The translations under genes were made by a program, and so were the position numbers. Below the pieces are notes generated by a model, which saw only the letters and a program-made list of their open reading frames with translations, had not been told where the DNA came from and did no database searches. A stretch of 64,000 nucleotides of DNA from Streptomyces mirabilis. Lineage in GTDB: Bacteria; Actinomycetota; Actinomycetes; Streptomycetales; Streptomycetaceae. Positions 28,239-36,916 of this stretch are shown piece after piece (the first letter of the stretch is position 1; every line of letters begins with the position of its first letter). The stretch is from positions 8,184,001-8,248,000 of the forward strand of contig NZ_CP074102.1 of NCBI RefSeq assembly GCF_018310535.1. Direction: 5' to 3'.

Positions 28239-28276
28239 GTCGGGCGGGCAGGGACCACGGTCCCTGCCCGCCCGAC
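28239..28276. terminator. Strong bidirectional hairpin terminator
   Basis: A perfect 18-bp stem GTCGGGCGGGCAGGGACC with a 2-base loop, between the end of the aromatic operon and the convergent roadblock gene. Confidence 0.85.
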
Positions 28277-28322
28277 GTTCTGCGTCCTGTTCTCACCGTC
28301 CAGACAGCAGCGGCGACCCACG

Positions 28323-28739
28323 TCAGCGCACGAACGGAGACGGATGGGGTTGACCGATGAGTTGCGGCGTGAGGAGTGCGCCGGCGCGGTCGGCGAGGAC
28401 GGCCATCTCGTAGCCGACGAGACCGATGTCGCAGCCCTCCCCGGCGAGGACGCCGAGGCAGGAGCCGTCTCGCATGTGGTTGACCATCATGAACCCGTCG
28501 AGCATTTCGATCATGACGAGCTTCATCCCGCGGAATCCGTAGGTGTCGGCGGCGTTCTGGGTGAGGGACACGATGCCGGACACCAGGGCGGACAGATGGT
28601 CGGCGAGATCGCGGCTGAGGCCGTCGGAGGCCGCGATGAGGAGGCCGTCGGAGGAGACGGCGACCGCGTGGGTGACGCCGTCAGCGGTGCGGGCGAAGTC
28701 GGAGATGAGCCAGGCCAAGTTCTGGTGCGCGGAGGTCAC
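28323..28739 (-). CDS. Roadblock/LC7 domain protein (CvnB-like)
   Basis: 138 aa, a single roadblock fold: LAWLISDFARTADGVTHAVA, VSSDGLLIAASDGL, LSALVSGIVSLTQNAADTYG and LGVLAGEGCDIGLVGYEMAV. In Streptomyces conservons (cvnABCD) this protein partners a sensor-kinase-like CvnA, a DUF742 protein and a small Ras-like GTPase at the membrane. Here it follows a truncated CvnA by 9 bp. The expected CvnC and CvnD genes are absent: the aromatic operon end lies next door. Confidence 0.9.
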   Translation of the reverse strand: MTSAHQNLAWLISDFARTADGVTHAVAVSSDGLLIAASDGLSRDLADHLSALVSGIVSLTQNAADTYGFRGMKLVMIEMLDGFMMVNHMRDGSCLGVLAGEGCDIGLVGYEMAVLADRAGALLTPQLIGQPHPSPFVR

Positions 28740-28748
28740 GGGCTGTTC

Positions 28749-29975
28749 CTATCTGGCTTCGGCGCGCGCGACGCCCGCCCGGAAGCCGTTGAGCATGGAG
28801 GAGACGTGCGTCCGCCGGTCCGGCGGCGGGGCCTCGTCGGGGGCGAGGATCCGGGCGGGGAGGGTGACGAGAGCGGACACGCCCCCGCCGGGGGTGTCGG
28901 AGAGCAGGACCTCGACGCCGAGGCGGCGGGTGAGGCGGCCAACGACGTAATGGCCGAGGTAGCGGGTGGGAGCGACGAGGAAGGCTTCCTCCCCGGAGAT
29001 GCGGGCGTTGGCGCGGGCCAGGCCCTCGGGGGACATGCCCACGCCGTGGTCGACGACGGCGATGCAGTAGTCGTCGCCGTCCCCCCATCCGTGGACGTCC
29101 ACGGGCTGATCGGGCGGGGAGAAGGAGAGGGCGTTCTCGACGAGCTCGGCTAGCAGGTGAGACAGCTCGGCCACGGCGCGGCCGCTGATCCGCCGGGGCT
29201 CGATCTCGGCCAGGGCGACCCGTCGGTACTGCTCGACCTCGCCCATGGCGGACTGCACGAGTTCGAGGCTGCCGGCGGTCACGCTGCTGATCTGGGGGCT
29301 GCGTTCGTCGACGAGGACGAGCAGGCTCTCGGCGTTGCGGCGCATACGGGTCGCGAGGTGGTCGAGTTCGAAGAGCTCGGCCAGCGCCTCGGGGTCGAGC
29401 TCCTGCTGTTCGAGGGCGGTGATGAGGGCCAGTTGACGGCGCACGAGCCCCTGGCTGCGGCGGCCGAGGCTGGCCAGTGACTCGGCGGTGTTGCGGCGCA
29501 GCACGGCCTGCTCGGCGGCCAGGCCGACGGCGGTGCGTTCGACGTTGTGCAGGGCGGCGACGACACGGGAGATTTCCTGTGCGCTGCTGGGCGGCCGTCC
29601 GCCGCCTTCGGCCGGGACGAGTTCGCCGGCCTGGATACGGGCCACGGTCTCGGGAAGGCGGCGCTGGGCGACGTCGTCGGCCTCGCGGGCGAGGGCGTCG
29701 AGGGGGCGGGTGATGGAGCGGCCGGCGAGGACAGCGGCCGTGACGAGGGCGGCGATCACCAGCAGGCCAAGGGCGAGGTAGCCGGTCAGGGCGGCAGCGG
29801 CATCGGCACTGAGGGCCTTGGCGCGGGCCCGCGCGTCGGCGTCGACCCTGCGCTGCGCGTCGTACACGGTGCGGTCGGCGCGAATCATGTTGCTTGTGAA
29901 CCCCGTGGCGTCGGCGTCGATCTTCGACCCGTCGGCGGCCTTGAGGGCCGCGTTCTCGATGACGTCGAGGGCTGG
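28749..29975 (-). pseudogene. CvnA-like sensor kinase, 5'-truncated
   Basis: The reading frame shows the end of a sensor region (VIENAALKAADGSKIDADAT), one membrane helix (GYLALGLLVIAALVTAAVLA), a HAMP-like linker (SITRPLDALAREADDVAQRR), a dimerisation helix and an ATPase domain (ELVENALSFSPPDQP N-box; VVDHGVGMSPEGLARAN G-box). The N-terminal membrane helix and most of the extracytoplasmic sensor are missing. The frame merely runs on into the SpoIIE gene without a credible start. Most likely non-functional, though a start within 30000-30060 (GTG) cannot be excluded. Confidence 0.7.
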
Positions 29976-30051
29976 CCTTGAGGCCAGAGGTCGAGCCTCC
30001 GGATCAGGTGGAGACCCGTATACCGCCTCCGTGGACGCAACCTGCGGGTGA

Positions 30052-32466
30052 TCAAGCAGCCTCGACCTGATCGTGATCGGCCAGGGGGAGGGCCTGCTCG
30101 GCCCAGATCGTCTTGCCCCGTCCGGCGTAACGGGTGCCCCAACGGCGAGTGAGCTGGGCAATGAGGAAGAGACCCCGGCCGCCCTCGTCGGTCTCGTACG
30201 CATGGCGCAGATGCGGGGCGGTGCTACTGCCGTCGGTGACCTCGCAGATGAGGGTGAGGTCGCGGATAAGGCGGAGATGGATGGGGCCGCTGGCGTAGCG
30301 GATGGCGTTGGTGACCAGCTCGCTGACGATCAGTTCGGTGGTGGGCTCCAACTCTTCCAGGCTCCAGTTGGCGAGTTGCCGACGGGCCAGCGTGCGGGCG
30401 GTGGTGACGACCGCCGGGTCGTTCGGCAGGGTCCAGGCCGCCACCTGGCCCTCCCTGAGGCCTTTGGTGCGTGCCAGCAACAACGTGATGCTGTCCTCCC
30501 CGCTGTCCTGGTGTGCGCGGACCACGGCGTCACAGGTGTCTTCCATGGGCCGGTGGGGGCTGGCCAGGATCTGCCGCAGACCGGCCGGCACCGTTTGCGG
30601 GTCCCCGCCTTGGACGAGGCTGCTGGTGGACAGGACGATAGCGCTTCCCACCGGTAGTTCCACTTCGACGGTCTCGTAGGGCGGACGACCGCGGCCCAGC
30701 GGTGGGCCGAACGGGACGTCGGGCAATTCCACCGCGCCTTCGGGCTTGATGATCACAGGTGCCAACTCGCCGGCCCGGGCGAAGGTGCACCGTCGGGAGA
30801 TGGGGTCGTAGACCGCGTACACACAGCTGACCCCTGCCAGAGGCGTCCCTGCCGAGGTGTCGTCGGGAGGTTGGGCATCGGCCTGGCCGGTCACCAGGTC
30901 GTTCAGCTGGGTGAGCAATTCCTCGGGGGCCAGGTCCTGCGCGGCCAGGGCGTTGATGGCGCTGCGCAGCCGACCCATGTCCGCCGCTGCCTGCATGCTC
31001 TGCCCGGCCAGGTGCCCCACCACGAGAGCCACCCGCGTGCCGGAGAGCGGGATGACATCGAACCAGTCCCCGACGTTTCGGGAGAGCTCGTGGCGCCAGG
31101 CCACCTCCACCGCGTTCTGGGCCGGGAGGCGCTGCGGAAGCAGGCTGCGCTGCAGGATGAGCGCCGCGCTGTGCTCGCGCGCGTACTGCCGCGCATTGTC
31201 GATGCACACGGCCGCCCGGGCGGCGAGTTCGGTGGCGAGGGCGAGATCGTCCTCCTCGAACGGATCGGTGGTCCTCGTCCGGTAGAAGCTGGCCAGGCCG
31301 AGCATCACACCGCGGGCGGTGAGTGGTACGACCATCATGGAGTGCGTGCCGGCCCTGCGCACGATGTCGGCTCGGTGGGGCTCAAGGGTGGACCACTCGC
31401 GGTCGGCCTTCAGGTCACGCAACAGGCGGGGCTGCAGGTCTGTCAGGCACGCGGTGAAGAACGACGGGTGGGTCGGGACCAGCTCGTCCGGAGCGTACGC
31501 CGGCTGAACGTCCAGCCCTTGGGCAACGTGGAAAGCGGCGCGCCGCACGAGCGCCTCGGCGCTCACCGGCCCGGGCGGGGACGCCTCACCGTGAAACACT
31601 TCGTCCAGGACGTCCACCGCGACGACGTCGGCAAGGGCCGGCACCGAGACCACGGCCAGCTCCTCGGCCGTCGTCATCACGTCCAGCGTCGTACCGATCC
31701 GGGTGCCCGCCTCCACCAGCAGGGCCAGGCGCGCTTGTGCCCGGTGCCGCTCAGACGCGTCCTGCGAAGTGACGCACACCCCGAGAACGCTTCCGTTCTC
31801 ATCCTTCAGTGGCAGGAGCGTCACCGAGTACGTGTGATCGTGATCGGGGTCGGACGGGGGGCGGCCCGTGTGTTCGAAGTCGATCACCGGCTCACCGGTC
31901 TCCAGCACCGATCGGAGCACTTGCTCCGCAGCGTCATCTATCACGCCCGGAGCCACCTCACGAGCGAGGCGCCCGATGGCCTCCTCACCCACCACTCCCC
32001 GTGGTCCCGGCCCGGCGAGGTTCATGCGGACGACCCGTAGCTCGGGGTCGAGGACCTGCACTCCCAGTGGGGATTCGGTCAGCAGCGCCCTCAGCAGTGC
32101 CGTATCGAGCACCTGCTCATCGGTGCCGTCTGCGGCTTTCAGGACCACTGCCCAGCGCACGGTGCCGTCCTGCACGAGGAGGCGCACCTGTGCGCGGACA
32201 TCGAGGAGGTGCCCGTCCCGATGCCGGGCGGCCAACCGTTCACCAGGGCTCGGCGTCTCCTCCGTGAGGCCTGCGGAGGCCGACCGCTCCCCGGCAAACA
32301 GCAGTGCCGTCACAGGGCGGCCCAGGGCCTCGTCCGCCGGATAGCCGAGCAGATCCTGGGCCTGCGCACTCCACTCGGCGACGGCACCCTGCTCGTCCAG
32401 CACAACCCGGGCACCACGTGCCGCGGACCGCCCGCGGGGCTCAGAGGTGCCCGGTCGCGCGTTCAT
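30052..32466 (-). CDS. SpoIIE-type PP2C phosphatase with PAS, GAF and RsbW-like kinase domains
   Basis: 804 aa from ATG 32466 (GGAGGA 8 bp upstream); the frame is open to 32784 but without support. Order: PAS (about 20-120), second PAS (about 135-255), GAF (about 260-430), SpoIIE phosphatase (about 450-670, with FDVIPLSGTRVALVVGHLAG and ELAPVIIKPEGAVELPDVPF), and a C-terminal HATPase_c of the anti-sigma-factor type (ELIVSELVTNAIRYA, DEGGRGLFLIAQLTRRWG). Such proteins dephosphorylate anti-anti-sigma factors and can also bind or phosphorylate them, linking signals to sigma-factor release. No partner gene is adjacent. Confidence 0.9.
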   Translation of the reverse strand: MNARPGTSEPRGRSAARGARVVLDEQGAVAEWSAQAQDLLGYPADEALGRPVTALLFAGERSASAGLTEETPSPGERLAARHRDGHLLDVRAQVRLLVQDGTVRWAVVLKAADGTDEQVLDTALLRALLTESPLGVQVLDPELRVVRMNLAGPGPRGVVGEEAIGRLAREVAPGVIDDAAEQVLRSVLETGEPVIDFEHTGRPPSDPDHDHTYSVTLLPLKDENGSVLGVCVTSQDASERHRAQARLALLVEAGTRIGTTLDVMTTAEELAVVSVPALADVVAVDVLDEVFHGEASPPGPVSAEALVRRAAFHVAQGLDVQPAYAPDELVPTHPSFFTACLTDLQPRLLRDLKADREWSTLEPHRADIVRRAGTHSMMVVPLTARGVMLGLASFYRTRTTDPFEEDDLALATELAARAAVCIDNARQYAREHSAALILQRSLLPQRLPAQNAVEVAWRHELSRNVGDWFDVIPLSGTRVALVVGHLAGQSMQAAADMGRLRSAINALAAQDLAPEELLTQLNDLVTGQADAQPPDDTSAGTPLAGVSCVYAVYDPISRRCTFARAGELAPVIIKPEGAVELPDVPFGPPLGRGRPPYETVEVELPVGSAIVLSTSSLVQGGDPQTVPAGLRQILASPHRPMEDTCDAVVRAHQDSGEDSITLLLARTKGLREGQVAAWTLPNDPAVVTTARTLARRQLANWSLEELEPTTELIVSELVTNAIRYASGPIHLRLIRDLTLICEVTDGSSTAPHLRHAYETDEGGRGLFLIAQLTRRWGTRYAGRGKTIWAEQALPLADHDQVEAA

Positions 32467-32738
32467 GGTCGACTCCTCCAGGGCGCTTCCCCTCGCCGTC
32501 CTCGGCGGCGAGGTCGACAAGGCCATTTCACCGCAGACGGCGATCGGGCGCCGCTCAGGACAGCCGATCATGCCCAGTGCCGGCACGGCGTATCCAGCCC
32601 GTTCCAGGTCGCCCAGACTGGTGACCATGGTGGCCGGGTCGATGAAGACCGCGACGCCGGCTGGACAGACGCAGTCTGCCCGGACCGCAGGAACCACTTC
32701 GTTCACCAGTGACGTGCCATGGCGATGCTGCGGGCTGT

Positions 32739-33965
32739 TCAGCCGATGACGTCCCGGCCGAAGATCTGGCGGGCTATGACCCACTTCTGGATTTCGTTGG
32801 TCCCTTCGTAGATCTCACCAATCTTGCTGTCCCGGTAGATCGCCTCAACGGGTCCGAGTCGACCGTCAGCGCCGCGCTCGCGGGCGAAGCCGAGACCGCC
32901 GAATGCTTGGACGGCGTCGCGCGCCATGTCGACCGACAATCGCGTGGCGTAGTGCTTGGCCATGGCGACCTCCGGATCCGGAGAAGGATTGCCAGCGTCC
33001 AGGCGTAGTGCGGCCTTGGTGTAGAGCGAACGGGCGTTCTCGATCTCGGTGGCGCGGTCGGCGAGCAGGAACTGCCAGTGCTGGTTGGAGGCGACCGGTC
33101 GGCCGAAGGTGTGCCGCGTCGAGAGGTGGGCCACCGTGTGGTCGAAGGCGGCCTGGGCCATGCCGACACCAGCGGCTGCGATGGCGATCCTGCCGTACGT
33201 CAGTGTGGTCAGCGCGTGCCGCAGGCCCTTTCCTTCAACACCGCCGAGCAGTGCGTCGTCGGAGAGCTCGACGTTGTTGAAGTGCATGTCGGCGGTGACC
33301 TGGCCGCGGTTGCCCATCTTGCGGTCGGGCACGCCGACCTCGACGCCGGGCAGATCCGTGTCGACGATGAACATGCTCAGCCGCTCGCCAGTGCGGGCCA
33401 GAACCAGGACGAACCCGGCGACCGGAGCGTTGGAGATCCAGCACTTGTGGCCGTTGAGGACCCACCCCGACTCTGAGCGCGTCGCCACGGTCTGCGCGGC
33501 CTGCGGAGACAGGTCGCTGGAGGCATCCGGCTCGGTGGTGGCGAACGCGCCGACCAGCGATCCGTCGACCACCTTGGGAAGCCAGCGCTTGCGCTGCGCG
33601 TCGGTGCCCTGGTTGAGCGAGTTGCCCGCCAGGACGCCCTGCACGTCGAAGACGGCCGCGATGCTGCTGGAGTAGTAGGCCAGCTCCTCCATGGCAACCG
33701 CCGCAGCGGTCGCCGGGTGAGCCAGTCCGTGGCCGCCGACATCGGCGGGCAGCGGAATACCGAGGACGCCTGCTGCGGCGAGCGCGTCGAACACATGCCG
33801 CGGGAAGCCGTCCGTACGCTCATCCCCGTCGGCGATGGCTGCAGCGTGCGGGGCGACGTGCTTCTCAGCGAACGCGCGCACCGCCGCGCGCACGTCCTCG
33901 GTCTCTTGGGGGGCGAGGAGTTCGTGGTAGAGGCGATCCGCCTGGCGGCGCGGAGCAGAAGTCAT
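32739..33965 (-). CDS. Acyl-CoA dehydrogenase
   Basis: 408 aa from ATG 33965 (MTSAPRRQADRLYHELLAPQ). FAD and substrate motifs: GAFATTEPDASSDLSPQAAQ, GWVLNGHKCWISNAPVAGF, and QAFGGLGFARERG ... DSKIGEIYEGTNEIQKWVIA, with the catalytic Glu expected in IYEGTNE. It oxidises an acyl-CoA to the 2-enoyl-CoA, passing electrons to ETF. It is the last gene of a minus-strand catabolic cluster that includes an acyl-CoA synthetase (36917-38416). Confidence 0.93.
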   Translation of the reverse strand: MTSAPRRQADRLYHELLAPQETEDVRAAVRAFAEKHVAPHAAAIADGDERTDGFPRHVFDALAAAGVLGIPLPADVGGHGLAHPATAAAVAMEELAYYSSSIAAVFDVQGVLAGNSLNQGTDAQRKRWLPKVVDGSLVGAFATTEPDASSDLSPQAAQTVATRSESGWVLNGHKCWISNAPVAGFVLVLARTGERLSMFIVDTDLPGVEVGVPDRKMGNRGQVTADMHFNNVELSDDALLGGVEGKGLRHALTTLTYGRIAIAAAGVGMAQAAFDHTVAHLSTRHTFGRPVASNQHWQFLLADRATEIENARSLYTKAALRLDAGNPSPDPEVAMAKHYATRLSVDMARDAVQAFGGLGFARERGADGRLGPVEAIYRDSKIGEIYEGTNEIQKWVIARQIFGRDVIG

Positions 33966-34093
33966 CTGTGGAACCAATCATTCGTAGTACGTATTACCGT
34001 GCGGCAACGGGTCGCTGTGCACTCCGCCGTCGACCACACCGTCGTGGCGTTAGCGGGTTCAGCACAGCCGCGTGCCCTGATCGGCTCTCCCTG

Positions 34094-35068
34094 TCATCCG
34101 TAGACCACGTCGCGCGGAGGCTTGCCGTCCAGATACGCCGTGGTGTTCTCCATCGCGGCTGTGACGATCCGGGGCACCGTGTCGCGGGTGGCGCCCGCGA
34201 TGTGCGGGGTGAGCACCACGTTGGGCGCGCGCAGCAGCCGAAGCTCCGGTCCCGGGGGCTCGGGGTCGAAGACGTCGAGGCCGGCTCCCGCGATCCGACC
34301 GGCCTCCAGCGCGTCCGCGAGGGCCTCCTGGTCGACGAGGGCGCCCCGGGCCGTGTTGATCAGAAATGCGGTGGGCTTCAGCAGCGACAGCCGGTCGGCG
34401 TCCAGCAGTTGCCGGGTCTCCTCGGTGAGCGGGACGTGCAGCGACACCACGTCCGAGCGCTGCAGCAGTTCCTCGAGTGGCACCCGGCGCGCGCCGTACC
34501 GCTCGGCTGCCTCGGCGTGCTCGCTGCGCGCCGTATACAGCACCGTCATGTCGAACGCGGCTGCCAGGCGGGCCGCCTCCTGGGCGACCACCCCGAAGCC
34601 GACCAGGCCGAGAGTCTTGCCCGCGAGTCCGGTCAGCGACGGCCGCAGGCGGTCCATGGCCCAGTCGCCGACAGCGAGCGCGGTATGAGCCGGGACGAGC
34701 TGCTTGGCGAGCGCGAGCAGGAGCGCGAAGGTGTGCTCGGCGACCTCCCGGTGTTCGGCGCCGGTGGAGCCGATGTTGCACACCGTCACCCCGCGGGCGC
34801 GTGCGGTGTCCAGGTCCACGTAGTCGAAGCCGTGGCTGGAGCACTGGACGAACTCCAGGCGCGGCGCGGCCTGGATGTCCGCCCCGGTGACCGGTGCAAG
34901 GGCGGTGACCAGGACCCGGGCGCGGGACAGCGCCTCCGGATCCTCGCCGGTGGCCTCCACCACCGTTACATCGGCCCGGTCGGCGAAGGCGGCGGCGAAG
35001 ACGGCGCCGACCTTGCGTCCGCCGACGTGCGACGGTACGACGACGAGGACGGTCTTGCGGTCGGTCAT
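34094..35068 (-). CDS. D-2-hydroxyacid dehydrogenase
   Basis: 324 aa from ATG 35068. NAD-binding domain GKTLGLVGFGVVAQEAARLA (GxGxxx), the substrate Arg in INTARGALVDQEAL, Glu in DVFDPEPP and the catalytic His in LTPHIAGATRDTV. Hence an NAD(P)H-dependent reductase of 2-oxo acids, or phosphoglycerate-dehydrogenase-like enzyme. In this cluster it may interconvert a 2-oxo and a 2-hydroxy acid together with the FMN oxidase at 43696. Confidence 0.92.
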   Translation of the reverse strand: MTDRKTVLVVVPSHVGGRKVGAVFAAAFADRADVTVVEATGEDPEALSRARVLVTALAPVTGADIQAAPRLEFVQCSSHGFDYVDLDTARARGVTVCNIGSTGAEHREVAEHTFALLLALAKQLVPAHTALAVGDWAMDRLRPSLTGLAGKTLGLVGFGVVAQEAARLAAAFDMTVLYTARSEHAEAAERYGARRVPLEELLQRSDVVSLHVPLTEETRQLLDADRLSLLKPTAFLINTARGALVDQEALADALEAGRIAGAGLDVFDPEPPGPELRLLRAPNVVLTPHIAGATRDTVPRIVTAAMENTTAYLDGKPPRDVVYG

Positions 35069-35125
35069 GGCTGGCTCCTGCGATGGTTGGGTGGGCTTGG
35101 TTCGGTATCGGACTTGGCGGGCCGT

Positions 35126-35274
35126 CACCAGGGGCTCTCCCCGGCGCGGACCAGGACGCCAGGGGTGCGCTCGGCGAGCCGGGTCCAGCCGGACAGGGCC
35201 GGGTTGAGGCCGAACTCGGCGAGCAGGCGGCGCAGTACGTGACTGACGCCGGCCACGCCGTCGAGGCCGTGCCT
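35126..35274 (-). pseudogene. C-terminal scrap, possibly of an FMN-dependent hydroxyacid oxidase
   Basis: After an in-frame TAG the minus strand reads RHGLDGVAGVSHVLRRLLAE, FGLNPALSGWTRLAERTPGV and on to a TGA, 57 bp before the hydroxyacid dehydrogenase start. GVxHVLRxLLAE...LALxGxxxLAE is the usual last helix region of lactate/glycolate-oxidase-type proteins. No catalytic part remains. The assignment is tentative. Confidence 0.4.
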
Positions 35275-35342
35275 CTAGGCGTACGGGTGGCCGCAGCACG
35301 CCGCGGGCGCCGCTGTGTCGCGTGCGGGGGCAGCCCGCAAGC

Positions 35343-36179
35343 TCATTCGAACAGGTCCGGATCGGTCCGCGAGATCTGCTCGAAAAGGGGTTGGAACTGG
35401 AACCAGCCGACAAACTCGCTGCCGACCTGGGAGTGGGTCAGCTTGGCGTTCTCATCCGTGATGCTGACGGTCGGGCCGGCTGCCTTGGCTGCCAGTTGCG
35501 CCTGAGCGGATCGCTCCATCGTGATGAACCACCACGCGGCGGAATCGACGGAGGTTCCGACGGTGAGCAGGCCGTGGTTTCGCAGGATCGCCGCCTTGTG
35601 GGAGCCGAGAGCGTCGGCGATGCGCCTGCCTTCGGTGGGGTCGTTCACCACGCCGGTGTAGTCGTCGAACAGACCGTGGTCCTGGTGGAAGGCGCAGGCG
35701 TCCTGGGTGAGCGGCTCCAAATGCTGGCCTGTGGCCGACAGGGCCTTGCCGTACACCGAGTGGCTGTGTGCCGCGCCTATGACGTCGGGGCGGGCCTGGT
35801 GGACCGCGGAGTGGATCGCGAACGCCGCCCGGTTGACCCTGTGCCGCCCCTGGACGACCTCGCCGTCACCGTTGACCAGCAGGAGGTCGCTGACCCTGAT
35901 GTGCTTGAAGGAGACACCGAGCGGGTTGACCCAGAAGTAGTCGGGGTACCCGGGGTCGCGTGCGGTGATGTGGCCGGCGACGCCTTCCTCGAAGCCGAAG
36001 CGGCCGAACAGGCGCAGGGCTGCGGCCAGCCGCTCCTTGCGGTGGCGCCGCTCGGTGGCCGCATCGTCGAAGACCGGCGGTCGGGGGAAGATCAGGTCCG
36101 CTTCGGGGATGGGGGTCAGCCCGGTGGCCGGGAGCGGCTCGGCGGTGGGGCGACTGGTGGGAGTGGCTGCGGCCGACAT
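35343..36179 (-). CDS. Class II aldolase/adducin family protein
   Basis: 278 aa from ATG 36179. Family signs: RLFGRFGFEEGVAGHITARD, YFWVNPLGVSFKHIRVSDLL, the zinc-binding HSHSVYGKALSAT (HxH) and LRNHGLLTVGTSVDSAAWW (third His). Class II aldolases cleave phosphorylated or free hydroxy-oxo acids with Zn2+; several members act in non-sugar catabolism. Substrate unknown. Confidence 0.9.
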   Translation of the reverse strand: MSAAATPTSRPTAEPLPATGLTPIPEADLIFPRPPVFDDAATERRHRKERLAAALRLFGRFGFEEGVAGHITARDPGYPDYFWVNPLGVSFKHIRVSDLLLVNGDGEVVQGRHRVNRAAFAIHSAVHQARPDVIGAAHSHSVYGKALSATGQHLEPLTQDACAFHQDHGLFDDYTGVVNDPTEGRRIADALGSHKAAILRNHGLLTVGTSVDSAAWWFITMERSAQAQLAAKAAGPTVSITDENAKLTHSQVGSEFVGWFQFQPLFEQISRTDPDLFE

Positions 36180-36277
36180 GGCGATTCTCCTTGGGGCAGG
36201 GGGAGGAGGCTCTGGACCACACGCTCGCCATCGCGGTGCAAGGCGTCGATGGTCCACGTGCGCACGCGCCCGGCGGT

Positions 36278-36600
36278 TCACGCAGCCGGGCGGACGATGC
36301 AGCGGAAGCCCAGGTGGCAGGTCGAGGTGTCGATCGGCTGGGGCAGCCGTGCGGCGGGACGGTAGCGGCGGCAGTAGTTCGGCGCGCACAGGTGCGATCC
36401 GCCCTTCATCACCTTGCGGAGGATGCGCTGGTGTTGACCGGGTTCGGCGCTGTCCGCCTCCTCGCCGCCATCCGGGTTGACACGCGGCCGTGGTGCGCCG
36501 CAGCAGGTCGGGGTGTTGGTCGCGAGGCGCCGGTGCTCGGCGTACCACTCCGGCGTCCACTCCCACACGTTGCCGATCATGTCGTACAGGCCATAGTCGT
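36278..36600 (-). pseudogene. Formylglycine-generating enzyme (SUMF1-type), C-terminal fragment
   Basis: From about 36600 the frame reads [20 protein letters not shown], and further on [20 protein letters not shown] and STCHLGFRC. This contains the two active-site Cys (CAPNYC) of enzymes that convert Cys to formylglycine in sulfatases. The N-terminal two thirds are gone; the frame joins directly to the start of an MFS transporter gene. Its client, an arylsulfatase, also survives only in pieces at 40683-41251. Confidence 0.8.
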
Positions 36601-36774
36601 TGGCGGAAACATCGACACGACCAACTGCCGGGAGAGATAGTCGGACATCACGAGTGTGAACGCCATCGCGAACACGCCCCAGGCGTATCTGCGGGTCCCG
36701 CCCGGTTCGCCGGCTGCCCCGGCGGTCGGTTGCCCCGCGGGCGGCGGCATGGCTACGGTGGATGCTTCATTCAT
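36601..36774 (-). pseudogene. MFS transporter, N-terminal fragment fused to the FGE remnant
   Basis: Starts at ATG 36774 (AGGCGACATCGA precedes it) and reads [16 protein letters not shown], then [20 protein letters not shown] and [11 protein letters not shown], the first helix and motif of an MFS protein. It breaks off at about 36601, where formylglycine-enzyme sequence takes over in a different frame. A deletion removed the rest of the transporter and the front of the FGE gene. Confidence 0.75.
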
Positions 36775-36916
36775 TCGATGTCGCCTCCTTCTCTCGTTGT
36801 CGGGACGCTGGCTGCCGACGCAGGGGCCGGTACGGGGGCTGCGGGGGATACAGGAAGACCCGGGGCTGCCTTCTGCCGTTGCTGCCGATGGCAGAAGGCA
36901 GCCTCCAGGGGTGGGG

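Noticed and set aside
32467..32784. N-terminal extension of the SpoIIE protein to 32784
   Set aside because: The extra 106 residues show no domain; ATG 32466 has a strong GGAGGA site.
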